Of a stretch of 64,000 nucleotides of DNA, positions 29,739 to 39,976 are shown one piece after another (the first letter of the stretch is position 1; the number at the start of each line of letters is the position of its first letter). Location of the stretch: contig NZ_FNFH01000009.1 in the NCBI RefSeq assembly GCF_900100355.1, positions 1-64,000 on the forward strand, written 5' to 3'. Under the pieces are notes generated by a model that was not told the DNA's origin, ran no database searches, and worked only from the letters and a program-made list of their open reading frames with translations. Origin of the DNA: Microbulbifer yueqingensis. Lineage in GTDB: Bacteria > Pseudomonadota > Gammaproteobacteria > Pseudomonadales > Cellvibrionaceae. The position numbers were made by a program, and so were the translations under genes.

Positions 29739-30581
29739 ATGCTGAAAAAATGTCTCTTCCCGGTGGCCGGTTACGGCACCCGGTTTCTGCCGGCCACCAA
29801 GGCAATGCCCAAGGAGATGCTGCCCCTGGTCAACAAGCCGCTGGTCCAGTACGGCGTGGAAGAGGCGATCGAGGCGGGCCTGACCGAGATCGGTTTTGTG
29901 ACCGGCAGGGGAAAGCGGGCCATAGAGGATCACTTCGATACCAATTTCGAGCTGGAGCACCAGGTTGCCGGGACTGGCAAGGAGCGCTACCTGGACTCGG
30001 TGCGCAACGTGATCGACCGGGCCAGCTTCTCCTATACCCGCCAGGGCGAGATGCGCGGCCTGGGCGATGCCATTCTCCAGGGCGAACGCCTGGTCGGCGA
30101 TGCAGCATTTGGCGTGGTTCTCGCGGACGACCTGTGCCTGAACGACGACCTCGGTGTGATGGGGCAGATGGTGCAGCTGTACCAGCAGTTTCGCTGCAGC
30201 ATCATTGCCGTGGAGGAGGTGCCACGGGAACAGATCCACAAGTTCGGCGTGATTGCCGGTAACGAGATCAAGCCCGGCCTGTACCAGGTGACGGATATGG
30301 TCGAGAAGCCCGCGGCGGAAGACGCCCCCAGCAACCTGGCCATTATCGGTCGCTATATCCTCACTCCCGATATCTTCGACCGGCTGCGCGAGACACCGCC
30401 GGGCAAGAATGGCGAAGTCCAGATCACCGACGCCCTCCTCGCCCAGGCACAGCGCGGCTGTGTGCTCGCCTATCGCTTCAAGGGGCGTCGCTTTGACTGC
30501 GGTTCTGTCGACGGGTTCGTCGAGGCAACTAACCACGTATACGAGCACATTTACCTGCCCGCGCAGGAAAATGAGGGGTGA
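29739..30581 (+). CDS. galU: UTP-glucose-1-phosphate uridylyltransferase
   Basis: GalU (280 residues) makes UDP-glucose, precursor of LPS core sugars, exopolysaccharide and trehalose or glucan polymers. The start KKCLFPVAGYGTRFLPATKAMPKEM holds the nucleotide loop and catalytic Lys (read in two parts around GTRFLPATKA). ADDLCLND and MVEKP are further conserved motifs. A phosphomannomutase follows 46 bases later on the same strand, so the two probably supply sugar nucleotides together. Confidence 0.97.
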   Translation: MLKKCLFPVAGYGTRFLPATKAMPKEMLPLVNKPLVQYGVEEAIEAGLTEIGFVTGRGKRAIEDHFDTNFELEHQVAGTGKERYLDSVRNVIDRASFSYTRQGEMRGLGDAILQGERLVGDAAFGVVLADDLCLNDDLGVMGQMVQLYQQFRCSIIAVEEVPREQIHKFGVIAGNEIKPGLYQVTDMVEKPAAEDAPSNLAIIGRYILTPDIFDRLRETPPGKNGEVQITDALLAQAQRGCVLAYRFKGRRFDCGSVDGFVEATNHVYEHIYLPAQENEG

Positions 30582-30627
30582 TTCCCCCCCAAAGAACAAC
30601 AAGAGTTAACCAGTAAGAGATTTATCC

Positions 30628-31998
30628 ATGACCGAACTGACCTGCTTCAAGGCTTACGACTTGCGCGGCCGTGTGCCGGATGAGCTTAATACCGATGTGG
30701 CTTACCGGGTGGGGCGCGCCTTTGCGCAGTTCCTCGGTGCGCGCCGGGTAGTAGTGGGGCACGATATTCGCCTGACCAGCGGCGAGCTTACCGACGCGCT
30801 CACAAACGGCCTGCGCGATGCCGGGGCCGATGTCTTCCATATCGGCGAGTGTGGGACCGAAGAGGTGTACTTCGCCACGTTTCACGGGGACTTCGACGGT
30901 GGTATCTGTGTCACCGCCAGCCACAACCCCATGGACTACAACGGCATGAAGTTTGTGCGCTCCGGCAGCCGCCCGATCAGCGGTGACACCGGTCTCAAGG
31001 ACATCAAGCGGCTGGCCGAGGAAAATGATTTTGCCCCGGCGGGCAGTCGCGGCGAGCTGCAGCGCTACGAGCACCGCGCCGACTTCGTTAAGCACCTGCT
31101 GGGCTATGTTGACACCGCTGAGCTCAAGCCGCTCAAGCTGGTGGTCAATGCCGGCAACGGTGGTGCGGGCGCAGTCGTGGATGCCCTGGCCCCTCACCTG
31201 CCGTTCGAGTTCGTGCGGGTGCACCACGATCCGGATGGCAACTTCCCCAACGGTATACCGAATCCGCTGTTGCCGGAAAACCGGGAGTCCACATCCCGTG
31301 CCGTGAAGGAAAGCGGGGCGGATTTCGGTATCGCCTGGGACGGCGATTTCGATCGCTGTTTCTTCTTTGACGAGAATGGCGAATTCATCGAGGGTTACTA
31401 CGTGGTGGGCCTGTTGGCGGAAGCCTTCCTCCTGAAAGAGCGTGGGGAGGCTGCCGGCGGCGAGAAGACAAAAATCGTGCACGACCCGCGCCTGACCTGG
31501 AATACCGTGGATATCGTGCGGGCAGCCGGTGGCGAACCGGTACAGAGCAAGACCGGCCACGCCTTTATCAAGGAGCGCATGCGCAAGGAAGATGCCGTTT
31601 ATGGCGGGGAAATGAGTGCGCACCACTATTTCCGCGATTTCGCCTACTGCGACAGTGGCATGATCCCGTGGCTGCTGGTGGCGGAGCTGGTCAGCCGCAG
31701 CGGCAAGCCCCTGTCGCAGCTGGTGGGTGAGCGGATGGCCGCCTTCCCCTGCTCCGGCGAGATCAATTCCAGGGTGGACGACCCGGCGGTCCTGCTGGAA
31801 GCGGCCGAGGAGAAGTACGCCCCGGGCGCGGAGAGCGTGGAGCACGTGGATGGCCTGAGCGTTGCCTTTGCCGACTGGCGCTTCAACCTGCGCATGTCCA
31901 ATACCGAGCCGGTGGTGCGGCTGAATGTGGAATCCCGCGGTGACACAGGCCTGATGCAGGAAAAGACCGAAGAACTGTTGCAGCTGATTCGCGGCTGA
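30628..31998 (+). CDS. manB: Phosphomannomutase/phosphoglucomutase
   Basis: A 456-residue alpha-D-phosphohexomutase of the CpsG/ManB type, converting mannose-6-phosphate to mannose-1-phosphate (and often glucose phosphates). The phosphoserine loop is [12 protein letters not shown], the Mg2+ loop DGDFDR, the sugar loop GEMSAHHYF and the phosphate-binding loop [10 protein letters not shown]. With the manC product at 23213 it completes a route to GDP-mannose; with galU it could also provide glucose-1-phosphate. A bidirectional terminator follows. Confidence 0.95.
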   Translation: MTELTCFKAYDLRGRVPDELNTDVAYRVGRAFAQFLGARRVVVGHDIRLTSGELTDALTNGLRDAGADVFHIGECGTEEVYFATFHGDFDGGICVTASHNPMDYNGMKFVRSGSRPISGDTGLKDIKRLAEENDFAPAGSRGELQRYEHRADFVKHLLGYVDTAELKPLKLVVNAGNGGAGAVVDALAPHLPFEFVRVHHDPDGNFPNGIPNPLLPENRESTSRAVKESGADFGIAWDGDFDRCFFFDENGEFIEGYYVVGLLAEAFLLKERGEAAGGEKTKIVHDPRLTWNTVDIVRAAGGEPVQSKTGHAFIKERMRKEDAVYGGEMSAHHYFRDFAYCDSGMIPWLLVAELVSRSGKPLSQLVGERMAAFPCSGEINSRVDDPAVLLEAAEEKYAPGAESVEHVDGLSVAFADWRFNLRMSNTEPVVRLNVESRGDTGLMQEKTEELLQLIRG

Positions 31999-32029
31999 CC
32001 TCCCGGTTGCCACAACCGCGGGCGACCAT

Positions 32030-32060
32030 AAAAAAAGCGGCGCAGTGCGCCGCTTTTTTG
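32030..32060. terminator. Bidirectional terminator between manB and ispB
   Basis: GCGGCGCA (32037-32044) pairs with TGCGCCGC (32046-32053) with A6/T6 flanks. It serves the convergent manB and ispB genes. Confidence 0.93.
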
Positions 32061-32083
32061 TGCCCGGAAGCCGCCCCGCCTGC

Positions 32084-33046
32084 CTAGACCGAGCGCTCGA
32101 TGGCAAAACTGGCCAGTTGCTGCAGGGCGGTCTTGTGCTCGCCCTCCGGGAGGAAGGCCAGTTGCTCGCGGGCCTCATCCACGGCCGCGCGCGCGCGGTC
32201 CATGGTGTAGTCGAGGGAGCCGCAGGATTCGATTGCCGCCACAATTTCCTCCAGGCGCTCTGCACTGCGTTGCTCGATAGCGCCGCGCACCAGTGCTGCC
32301 TGCCCGGCGGTGCCGTTGGCCATGGCGTGGATCAGCGGCAGGGTGGGCTTGCCCTCTGCCAGGTCATCGCCGACATTCTTGCCCAGTTCCTCCGCATTGC
32401 CGCGGTAATCCAGCGCGTCGTCCACCAGCTGGAAGGCCAGGCCCAGGTGGCGACCGTAGAGTTTCAGGGCAGTCCGCTCCGCCGGTGCACACTGCGCAAG
32501 CACCGCTGCTGTCTCGCAGGCGGCCTCGAACAGGGCGCCGGTCTTCTTGTGGATCACGGTCAGGTAGTTCTCCTCGCTGACCGCCGGATCGCCCGCGTTC
32601 ACCAGCTGTTGCACCTCACCCTCGGCGATGGTGTTGGTGGTCTCCGACAGGATTGCCATGATGTCCATGTCCTGCAGCGCGACCATCATCTGGAAGGCGC
32701 GGGAGTACAGGAAGTCTCCCACCAGTACTGCCGGGGCATTGCCCCACTTTGCGTTGGCGGTCAGCCGGCCCCGGCGCCGCTCCGAGGTGTCCACCACGTC
32801 GTCGTGCAGCAGGGTGGCGGTATGGATGAACTCGATGATCGCCGCCAGGTCAATATGGTCGCGACCGCTGTAGCCGGCCGCCCGGGCGCAGAGCAGGACC
32901 AGCAGGGGGCGAAGGCGCTTGCCACCGGCCTCGACCAGGTAGTGGCCGATGTTCTCCACCAGGGGCACGTCCGAGTGCAGTTGGTCGAGAATACGCTGGT
33001 TGACCGCGGCGAAATCGTCGGCGGCGACCCGGTGAAATGGCAACAT
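32084..33046 (-). CDS. ispB: Octaprenyl (polyprenyl) diphosphate synthase
   Basis: A 320-residue trans-polyprenyl synthase that makes the side chain of ubiquinone. The two aspartate-rich motifs are LLHDDVVDTSERRRG (first, DDxxD) and FQLVDDALDYRG (second). GGKRLRPLLVLL near the start is also typical. Chain length cannot be fixed from the sequence. It is divergent from rplU, the arrangement found in many gammaproteobacteria. Confidence 0.96.
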   Translation of the reverse strand: MLPFHRVAADDFAAVNQRILDQLHSDVPLVENIGHYLVEAGGKRLRPLLVLLCARAAGYSGRDHIDLAAIIEFIHTATLLHDDVVDTSERRRGRLTANAKWGNAPAVLVGDFLYSRAFQMMVALQDMDIMAILSETTNTIAEGEVQQLVNAGDPAVSEENYLTVIHKKTGALFEAACETAAVLAQCAPAERTALKLYGRHLGLAFQLVDDALDYRGNAEELGKNVGDDLAEGKPTLPLIHAMANGTAGQAALVRGAIEQRSAERLEEIVAAIESCGSLDYTMDRARAAVDEAREQLAFLPEGEHKTALQQLASFAIERSV

Positions 33047-33145
33047 GCAAGGCTTCCTTATACTTCTGAATGAGCTGGGCGGTCTGGGTGACGCAAGGTC
33101 CCGGCCGGAGGGGCGGGCGGCCGCCAGCCGGCAGGAGGGCAGCTA

Positions 33146-33174
33146 TTGTATCAATGTCCCGAATTGATTAGAAT
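33146..33174 (+). promoter_or_regulatory. Promoter of rplU-rpmA
   Basis: TTGTAT (33146-33151) and TAGAAT (33169-33174) are 17 bases apart and followed by a GC-rich discriminator (CTGCGCCCC), as for other translation genes here. The -35 is weak. The predicted leader is about 160 bases. Confidence 0.6.
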
Positions 33175-33289
33175 CTGCGCCCCGCTTTGGCTGGCTCCCT
33201 GTAGCCGGCGGCGGGACAGGTTTTACTCAGATTGAATACACGGCGCAAGCTCCCGAAATGCGGGGCAGTGACCGGATGGTTTCGACCAA

Positions 33290-33331
33290 TCCGGGACGTC
33301 AGCCCGCTGCTTCGTGTCGTCCATCCCGGAG
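33290..33331 (+). promoter_or_regulatory. Hairpin masking the rplU ribosome binding site
   Basis: TCCGGGA (33290-33296) pairs perfectly with TCCCGGA (33324-33330); the GGAG that best serves as the rplU Shine-Dalgarno (33328-33331) lies in the 3' arm. This geometry suits feedback by a ribosomal protein on the long rplU leader, which is inference. Confidence 0.5.
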
Positions 33332-33340
33332 CATAGAGAT

Positions 33341-33652
33341 ATGTACGCTGTTATTGAGAGCGGTGGTAAGCAGCACCGCGTGGAAGAGGGCGAAGTTCTT
33401 CGCCTGGAGAAGCTGGAAGTCGCCACCGGCGAATCCATCGATTTTGACAAGGTGCTGATGGTTGTCGACGGTGACAGCATCAACATCGGCGCTCCGCTGG
33501 TCGACGGCGCCAAGGTAACTGCTGAAGTGGTAAACCACGGCCGCGGCGAAAAGGTGAAGATCATCAAGTTCCGCCGTCGCAAGCACTCCATGAAGCGTCA
33601 GGGCCACCGTCAGTGGTACACCGAAGTTAAAATCACTGGCATCAAGGCATAA
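33341..33652 (+). CDS. rplU: 50S ribosomal protein L21
   Basis: L21 (103 residues) binds 23S rRNA with L20. It opens [19 protein letters not shown], as in homologues, which fixes the ATG at 33341 over an in-frame ATG at 33314. The C-terminus has [20 protein letters not shown] and YTEVKITGI. It is 18 bases before rpmA. Confidence 0.98.
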   Translation: MYAVIESGGKQHRVEEGEVLRLEKLEVATGESIDFDKVLMVVDGDSINIGAPLVDGAKVTAEVVNHGRGEKVKIIKFRRRKHSMKRQGHRQWYTEVKITGIKA

Positions 33653-33670
33653 GCAGAGGAGTAACGACTC

Positions 33671-33928
33671 ATGGCACACAAGAAAGCTGGCGGTAGTACG
33701 CGCAACGGTCGCGATTCCGAAAGTAAACGCCTGGGCGTGAAGCGCTTTGGCGGCCAGTCTGTACTGGCAGGCAACATCATCGTGCGTCAGCGCGGCACCA
33801 GGTTCCACGCCGGTGTCAACGTTGGCATGGGCAAGGACCACACCCTGTTCGCTACCGCGGACGGCGTCGTGAAGTTCGAGGTGAAGGGCCCCAACAACCG
33901 CAAGTACGTTTCCATCGAAACTGCCTGA
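33671..33928 (+). CDS. rpmA: 50S ribosomal protein L27
   Basis: L27 (85 residues) reaches the peptidyl-transferase centre with its N-terminus. It starts [20 protein letters not shown] with no extra N-terminal extension, so it is not the protease-processed Firmicute type. The motif [23 protein letters not shown] is intact. A terminator follows, separating it from obg. Confidence 0.98.
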   Translation: MAHKKAGGSTRNGRDSESKRLGVKRFGGQSVLAGNIIVRQRGTRFHAGVNVGMGKDHTLFATADGVVKFEVKGPNNRKYVSIETA

Positions 33929-33950
33929 GCGATTGTCTGACCCGATCCGA

Positions 33951-35282
<1,332 letters not shown>

Positions 35283-35289
35283 CCACTGC

Positions 35290-35337
35290 GACCGGTTCCA
35301 CCGGTCATTGTAACTTCTCGCCGGCCCGCTGGGCCGG
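35290..35337 (+). other. Tandem hairpins between obg and proB
   Basis: GACCGGT (35290-35296) pairs with ACCGGTC (35300-35306) and CCGGCCC (35321-35327) pairs with GGGCCGG (35331-35337). Neither has a proper T run. The elements may partially separate obg from proB. Confidence 0.45.
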
Positions 35338-35384
35338 ACCGGCGTGTCTGGCCCCTGCGGGCCGTGTCAGGGGGAGGGGAATCC

Positions 35385-36515
35385 GTGCAAGCTCGGCAAA
35401 AGCTCGCCGCCAGCCGGCGCTGGGTGATCAAGATAGGCAGCGCGCTGTTGACCGACAACGGCCGTGGGGTCAATCGCGAGGCAATTTCACGCTGGGCCGC
35501 CGAGATGGCCGGGCTGCGCGAAGCGGGCATTGAGGTCCTGCTGGTGTCCTCTGGCGCCGTGGCCGCCGGCATGGATCGTCTGGGCTGGCGCCGCCGGCCG
35601 GAGTCCATCCACCAGCTGCAGGCGGCCGCCGCCGTCGGCCAGAGCCACCTGGTGCAGGTTTACGAGCAGGCCTTTGGCCACTTCGGCTGCCCCACGGCGC
35701 AGATCCTGCTCGATCACGACGACCTCTCCAATCGCACCCGCTACCTCAATGCGCGCAGCACCCTGCGCACGCTGCTCTCCCTGGGGGCGGTACCCATCGT
35801 CAATGAGAACGACACTGTGGTCACCGACGAGATTCGCTTCGGTGACAACGACACCCTGGCGGCGCTTGTGGCCAACCTGGTGGAGGCGGACGCGCTGCTG
35901 ATCCTCACCGATGCCGATGGCCTCTTCACGGAGGATCCGCGCGATAACCCGGCCGCGACACTGATCCACGAGGCATCCGCCGCCGATCCCTCCCTGGCCG
36001 CCATGGCCGGGGGCTCCCGTAGCGGCCTGGGTCGCGGCGGCATGAGCACCAAGGTGCGCGCGGCACAGCTGGCGGCCCGCTCCGGGGCGGCTACGGTCAT
36101 TGCCGGCGGCGCTGTGGACGGTGTCATCCGGCGCGTCTGTGCCGGCGAGCAGCTGGGTACCCTTTTGCAGCCGGACGCCGACCCGATGACTGCCCGCAAG
36201 CGCTGGCTGGCGGGCCAGCTGCAGCTGCGCGGCAGCCTGTTCCTGGACCCCGGGGCCGAGAGAGCCCTGCGGGACCAGGGCAAGAGCCTGTTGGCCGTGG
36301 GGGTAACCGGCGTGGAGGGGCGCTTCCATCGCGGTGAGCTGGTGGCCTGCCGCAATGGGGCGGGCGAAGAGGTGGCGCGGGGGCTGGTGAACTACGACAG
36401 TGCCGAGGTGGCCAGGATAGTCGGCCAGCCGTCAGAGCGGTTTGCCGAGTTGCTGGGGTATCGGGATGACGATGAGCTCATTCATCGCGACAACCTTATC
36501 CTGCAGGGCCGGTAG
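35385..36515 (+). CDS. proB: Glutamate 5-kinase
   Basis: ProB (376 residues) phosphorylates glutamate in the first step of proline synthesis. The amino-acid kinase domain starts [18 protein letters not shown] and contains [14 protein letters not shown] and the [15 protein letters not shown] loop; a C-terminal PUA domain follows from about residue 285. The GTG at 35385 is chosen because GGGGAGGGGA lies just upstream; a GTG at 35364 in the same frame lacks one. proA, the next enzyme, is not in the window. Confidence 0.95.
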   Translation: MQARQKLAASRRWVIKIGSALLTDNGRGVNREAISRWAAEMAGLREAGIEVLLVSSGAVAAGMDRLGWRRRPESIHQLQAAAAVGQSHLVQVYEQAFGHFGCPTAQILLDHDDLSNRTRYLNARSTLRTLLSLGAVPIVNENDTVVTDEIRFGDNDTLAALVANLVEADALLILTDADGLFTEDPRDNPAATLIHEASAADPSLAAMAGGSRSGLGRGGMSTKVRAAQLAARSGAATVIAGGAVDGVIRRVCAGEQLGTLLQPDADPMTARKRWLAGQLQLRGSLFLDPGAERALRDQGKSLLAVGVTGVEGRFHRGELVACRNGAGEEVARGLVNYDSAEVARIVGQPSERFAELLGYRDDDELIHRDNLILQGR

Positions 36516-36562
36516 GGGCCTGCCCGGCGGTGGGTCGCCATGGGGCTGTGTGGTCCGGAAAC

Positions 36563-36592
36563 AAAAAAGCCCCGCTATTGCGGGGCTTTTTT
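36563..36592. terminator. Bidirectional terminator between proB and rpsT
   Basis: GCCCCGC pairs with GCGGGGC around TATT, with A6 and T6 flanks (36563-36592). It serves convergent proB and rpsT. Confidence 0.95.
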
Positions 36593-36611
36593 GTATTCGC
36601 TGAAGGCGAGA

Positions 36612-36878
36612 TCAGGCAGCCAGGGCCTTGATCTGGGCGTTCAGGCGGCTCTTGTGACGAGCGGCCTTATTCTTGTGAATAATGCCCTTGTCGGCCATGC
36701 GGTCGATGACCGGCACTGCTTCTGCGTAGGCGGTCTTGGCTTTTTCCGCATCACCTGCATCGATGGCTGCAACTACCTTCTTGATGTAGGTGCGCACCAT
36801 GGAGCGCAGGCTGGCGTTGTGATTGCGGCGCTTGTCGTTCTGGCGCGCGCGTTTCTTCGCTTGAGGTGAGTTGGCCAC
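36612..36878 (-). CDS. rpsT: 30S ribosomal protein S20
   Basis: S20 (88 residues) is an all-helical early binder of 16S rRNA. It begins [20 protein letters not shown] and contains [12 protein letters not shown] and [20 protein letters not shown]. The start codon is GTG (plus-strand CAC at 36876-36878) with AGGAG 7 bases upstream; E. coli rpsT also uses a non-ATG start, which is part of its translational self-control. A consensus-quality promoter precedes it. Confidence 0.98.
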   Translation of the reverse strand: MANSPQAKKRARQNDKRRNHNASLRSMVRTYIKKVVAAIDAGDAEKAKTAYAEAVPVIDRMADKGIIHKNKAARHKSRLNAQIKALAA

Positions 36879-36944
36879 CGGTTGCTCCTGTTGGAATCTC
36901 TGAAAATCTGTTACTAACGGGCCGGGGCCCGATCGGGACGCGAC

Positions 36945-36972
36945 ATTATCCCCACCGTTGGTTGTTTGTCAA
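36945..36972 (-). promoter_or_regulatory. Promoter of rpsT
   Basis: On the minus strand TTGACA (36972-36967, perfect) and GATAAT (36950-36945, 5 of 6) are 16 bases apart, followed by the GC-rich discriminator GTCGCG. The predicted leader is about 60 bases. Confidence 0.88.
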
Positions 36973-37004
36973 CCGGTTCTCCGCGACCCGCGGGTGTTGT
37001 GCCG

Positions 37005-39092
37005 TCAGCTGTTTTGCCCCTCCCGGCGGCCGCTGGCGCCGCCGGGATTCACGGGCAGGTGCAGGGTAAAGACCACCCCGCTGCCATCGGGCCGATCGGC
37101 GGCCTCCAGCCGGCCACCGTGAAAGTCGGCAATCAGCCGTGCAATGTGTAGCCCCAGCCCCAGGTGTCCGGCCCGGCCAGCGTCCTCCCGCACTGAAACC
37201 AGTGAGTCGAAAAGCTTGTGGGTGAAGCCCCGGGGTAGCAGGGGGCCGTCGTTACTCACCGATATCCGATAGCCGGACGCCACCCGTTCGAGCCGCAGCC
37301 GGATCTCGCTGTCCTCGGGGGCAAAGCTGACGGCGTTGTCCGCCAGCTTGTCCAGCAACTGGGCCAGCAGCTCCGGTGCGCCACAGTAGGCTTGCGGCCC
37401 GTGCGGGCGGTCCAGGGTGAAGCGGTATCCCGGGTGGGCGTCGCGGTAGCTCTCGGCCAGTACCTGCAGCAGGTCCGCCAGGTCGAATTCCTCCCGGTTG
37501 CGTTCGGCGGGCTCCTCCTCGGCACGGCGGATGCTGGCCTCCAGGTGGCTGGCGGCGGCGAGGCTGTTGAGGATGCCGGACAGCCGGCTGCTGCCCTCCA
37601 GCGCGCGTTCGGCGTAGCGCCGGCTGTCGGGGTCCAGCTCGCCGGCGCTGAGGTTGTCCAGCGAACCGCGCACCACCGCCAGCGGTGTGCGCAGCTCGTG
37701 CGAGAGCTTGCTGGCCAGGGTGCGCAGGTACTGGTGGTACTGGTCCAGCTCCTGCAGCAGGCTGGCGAAGGCGCGGTTCAGCGCGCCCAGCTCGTCGTTC
37801 ATCCGTGCCCTGGGGAAATCCCCCCGCAGCCGTCCGCTGGCATCCACCGCGTTGCGGGCCGCGCGATGCAGGCGGCGAATCCGCCACGACAGCCAGCTCG
37901 CATAACCCAGCAACAGCAGCAGGGCGCCGCCGGCCGCGGCGGAGGAAACCAGCCATAGCTGGTAGGCGGCGGACTGTGTCAGTTCCTGCAGCGAATCGCC
38001 GGATTGCAGGGCGATGACGCGTCCCAGTAACGGGCGCTCGACGATAGCGTCGGCGCGGGTAATTACCGGCACGCTGGCGGCGCCGATACGGGTCTCCCGC
38101 GGGCCGCGGTACCACTGCTGTACGGTCTCGCGGCCCCGTGCCAGGGCTGGGCCCAGCCCGCCCGCAGGTATGCTAGGCAGGGGGCTGCCGGCCAGCAACT
38201 GCCGGTGAACCCAGTTGCGCAGCCAGTGCTGGCGCGCGAGCGCCTCGCCGCTGTCCCGGGCGCCGGTGCTGGCGAGGCGGTAACCCTCCTGGTCGACCAC
38301 CACCAGCTGCAGGTGTGGCCGGGCGAAGTGTTCCAGCTCTTCCTGCAATGCGGGCAGCGGCTGCACCAGGCGGCCCGGGCGGCCGTCTGCCGGCAGCGTG
38401 CTGGCGCGCCTCTCCGGTGGCCCGCCGTCACTGGTCGCGCGATCGATCACGGCAATGGCGAATTCGCCGTCGGTGAGCCCGTAGGGCAAGACCAGTTCCA
38501 GCTGGTAGCCGTCTGCAGAAGTGGTCCAGCGACCGCGCAGGCGCAGATCGCGCCGGGCTGCCCCGCGACGGGCGTCGCGCCACACGGCGCTGGCGTTACC
38601 CTGGCTGGCCACGGGCAGGGTGTAGTGGCGCCCGCCGGTATGGATCTCCACGGCGTCGCCACTGGCTACCAGGCCGGTGCGGGGGTCGTGGTAGGCAGGG
38701 CTGTCATCGGCCACGGTGAGCAGCAGGTAAACGCGATCGCCGGCACGGCCCATGGTCACCTGGGCCAGGGGCTGGCCGTCTGCCCCGCTGAGCTCGCGCG
38801 GCGGCAGTCGCCACGCGCGCCAGTCGTCGCCGTACCCATCCAGCAGGGGTGGCTGCGGCAGCGGGTGCAGGTAGAACTGGGCCCCGGGCGGGCGGCCCGG
38901 ACGAGCGGTATCCGGGGCGATCAGCCGGGGGGCGCTGGCGAGGCGTGCGGCCACGGCGCTGGCCGTTGCCTCCAGGGCCTGCATCTGGCCCTGGGACAGG
39001 GCGCTGTCCACCTGGCGTAGGTACTGGCAGCCGGCCCACGGCAGTGCCAGGGCGAACAGGCTGACCAGCAGCAGTTGGCGGCGCAGTTTCAC
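37005..39092 (-). CDS. pdsS: PdsS-type sensor histidine kinase of the proteobacterial dedicated sortase system
   Basis: A 695-residue membrane kinase. Helix 1 is at about residues 5-21 and helix 2 at about 377-400, enclosing a large periplasmic domain. Residues 71-218 look like a CBM9-type carbohydrate-binding fold (PPLLDGYGDDWRAW, GDRVYLLLTVADDSPAYHDP, GDAVEIHTGG, DGYQLELVLPYG). A HAMP-like linker, the H-box KLSHELRTPLAVVRG with His465, N-box LLDKLADNAVSF and G-box GHLGLGLHIARLIADFHGG follow. The start codon is GTG with GGAG 8 bases upstream. The whole resembles the 'dedicated sortase system histidine kinase' family of marine gammaproteobacteria. It is 44 bases downstream of pdsR. No sortase is encoded nearby. 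Confidence 0.85.
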   Translation of the reverse strand: MKLRRQLLLVSLFALALPWAGCQYLRQVDSALSQGQMQALEATASAVAARLASAPRLIAPDTARPGRPPGAQFYLHPLPQPPLLDGYGDDWRAWRLPPRELSGADGQPLAQVTMGRAGDRVYLLLTVADDSPAYHDPRTGLVASGDAVEIHTGGRHYTLPVASQGNASAVWRDARRGAARRDLRLRGRWTTSADGYQLELVLPYGLTDGEFAIAVIDRATSDGGPPERRASTLPADGRPGRLVQPLPALQEELEHFARPHLQLVVVDQEGYRLASTGARDSGEALARQHWLRNWVHRQLLAGSPLPSIPAGGLGPALARGRETVQQWYRGPRETRIGAASVPVITRADAIVERPLLGRVIALQSGDSLQELTQSAAYQLWLVSSAAAGGALLLLLGYASWLSWRIRRLHRAARNAVDASGRLRGDFPRARMNDELGALNRAFASLLQELDQYHQYLRTLASKLSHELRTPLAVVRGSLDNLSAGELDPDSRRYAERALEGSSRLSGILNSLAAASHLEASIRRAEEEPAERNREEFDLADLLQVLAESYRDAHPGYRFTLDRPHGPQAYCGAPELLAQLLDKLADNAVSFAPEDSEIRLRLERVASGYRISVSNDGPLLPRGFTHKLFDSLVSVREDAGRAGHLGLGLHIARLIADFHGGRLEAADRPDGSGVVFTLHLPVNPGGASGRREGQNS

Positions 39093-39136
39093 AGTCGGGG
39101 CTCCAGTGGCGGCAGTCGTGGCGGGCGCTCAGCAGC

Positions 39137-39826
39137 TCAGGGCTGCCAGCGGTAGCCCATGCCGTAGGCGGTGGCAATGGCATCAAAGGCCGGGTCCACG
39201 GCCTGGAACTTGCGCCGGATGCGCTTGACGTGGGAAGTGATGGTGTTGTCGTCGAGCACCACGCGGGCCGCCTCCATCAGCTGGCCGCGTGTCTTTACAT
39301 GGCCGGGGCGCCGGGCCAGCGCGTGGATAATCCAGAACTCGGTCACCGTCAGGTCGATGGTCTCCCCCTTCCAGTGGCACTGCAGGCGTGAAATATCCAG
39401 CGACAGGTCGCCCTGGTTGAGCTGCTCGCCCTCGTCGGCCTGGTCGCGGAGCACACTGACGCGCCGCAGCAGGGCGCTGATGCGGGCCTGCATGTGCGGC
39501 AGGGATATATCCTTGGTCAGGTAATCGTCCGCCCCCAGCCGCAGGCCCGAAATGATGTCGAGTTCCGAATCCCGTGCAGTGAGGAACAGGATGGGCAGGG
39601 TCGGCGCCATCGCGCGCAGCTCCCGGCAGAGCTCGAAGCCGCCCTCGATCTCAGGTCCCAAGCCAACGTCGATCACCGCCAGGTCGGGAAGCCGCTGGCG
39701 GAAAGCCTCGATCGCCTCGGCGCGGGCGCTGTAGAGGTTGACCGCGTATCCGGTCCGGCGCAGGGCATCGCGGTAGTTCTCCGCGATGGCCCGCTCGTCT
39801 TCGACAATGGCGATGGTGGCTGTCAT
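39137..39826 (-). CDS. pdsR: PdsR-type OmpR-family response regulator
   Basis: A 229-residue regulator: receiver domain (IAIVEDE at the acidic pocket, phospho-acceptor Asp53 in LAVIDVGLG, LFLTARDS, and the Lys in LTKDISLPH) and a C-terminal winged helix (TVTEFWIIHALARRPGHVKTRGQL with NTITSHVKRIRRKF and AYGMGYRW). The Met at 39826 is chosen because the receiver fold starts two residues later; the frame is open further upstream. It pairs with PdsS encoded directly downstream. Family identity with the 'dedicated sortase system response regulator' is by context and pattern. Confidence 0.85.
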   Translation of the reverse strand: MTATIAIVEDERAIAENYRDALRRTGYAVNLYSARAEAIEAFRQRLPDLAVIDVGLGPEIEGGFELCRELRAMAPTLPILFLTARDSELDIISGLRLGADDYLTKDISLPHMQARISALLRRVSVLRDQADEGEQLNQGDLSLDISRLQCHWKGETIDLTVTEFWIIHALARRPGHVKTRGQLMEAARVVLDDNTITSHVKRIRRKFQAVDPAFDAIATAYGMGYRWQP

Positions 39827-39896
39827 GCGGTTTCTGCTCGCTGGCTGGCTGATGGTGGTTGCGGCCCTGATCATGCCGTAAAGCGGCGCACATGCC

Positions 39897-39920
39897 AAAA
39901 AAGCGGGCCGCGTGGCCCGC
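39897..39920 (-). terminator. Terminator between pdsO and pdsR
   Basis: On the minus strand GCGGGCC-ACGC-GGCCCGC is followed by six T (plus-strand A6 at 39897-39902). It lies 57 bases after the pdsO stop and 71 bases before the pdsR start, so pdsO can be made without the two regulators. Confidence 0.88.
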
Positions 39921-39976
39921 AAGGTATGGAGAGGCTTGTCGGTCGGGAGGGCGGGGCGCCGGATGCGGCGCGGGCC

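Noticed and set aside
30622..32265. 547-codon minus-strand frame opposite manB
   Set aside because: It spans a bidirectional terminator and the end of ispB and has no coherent domain; a shadow of manB.
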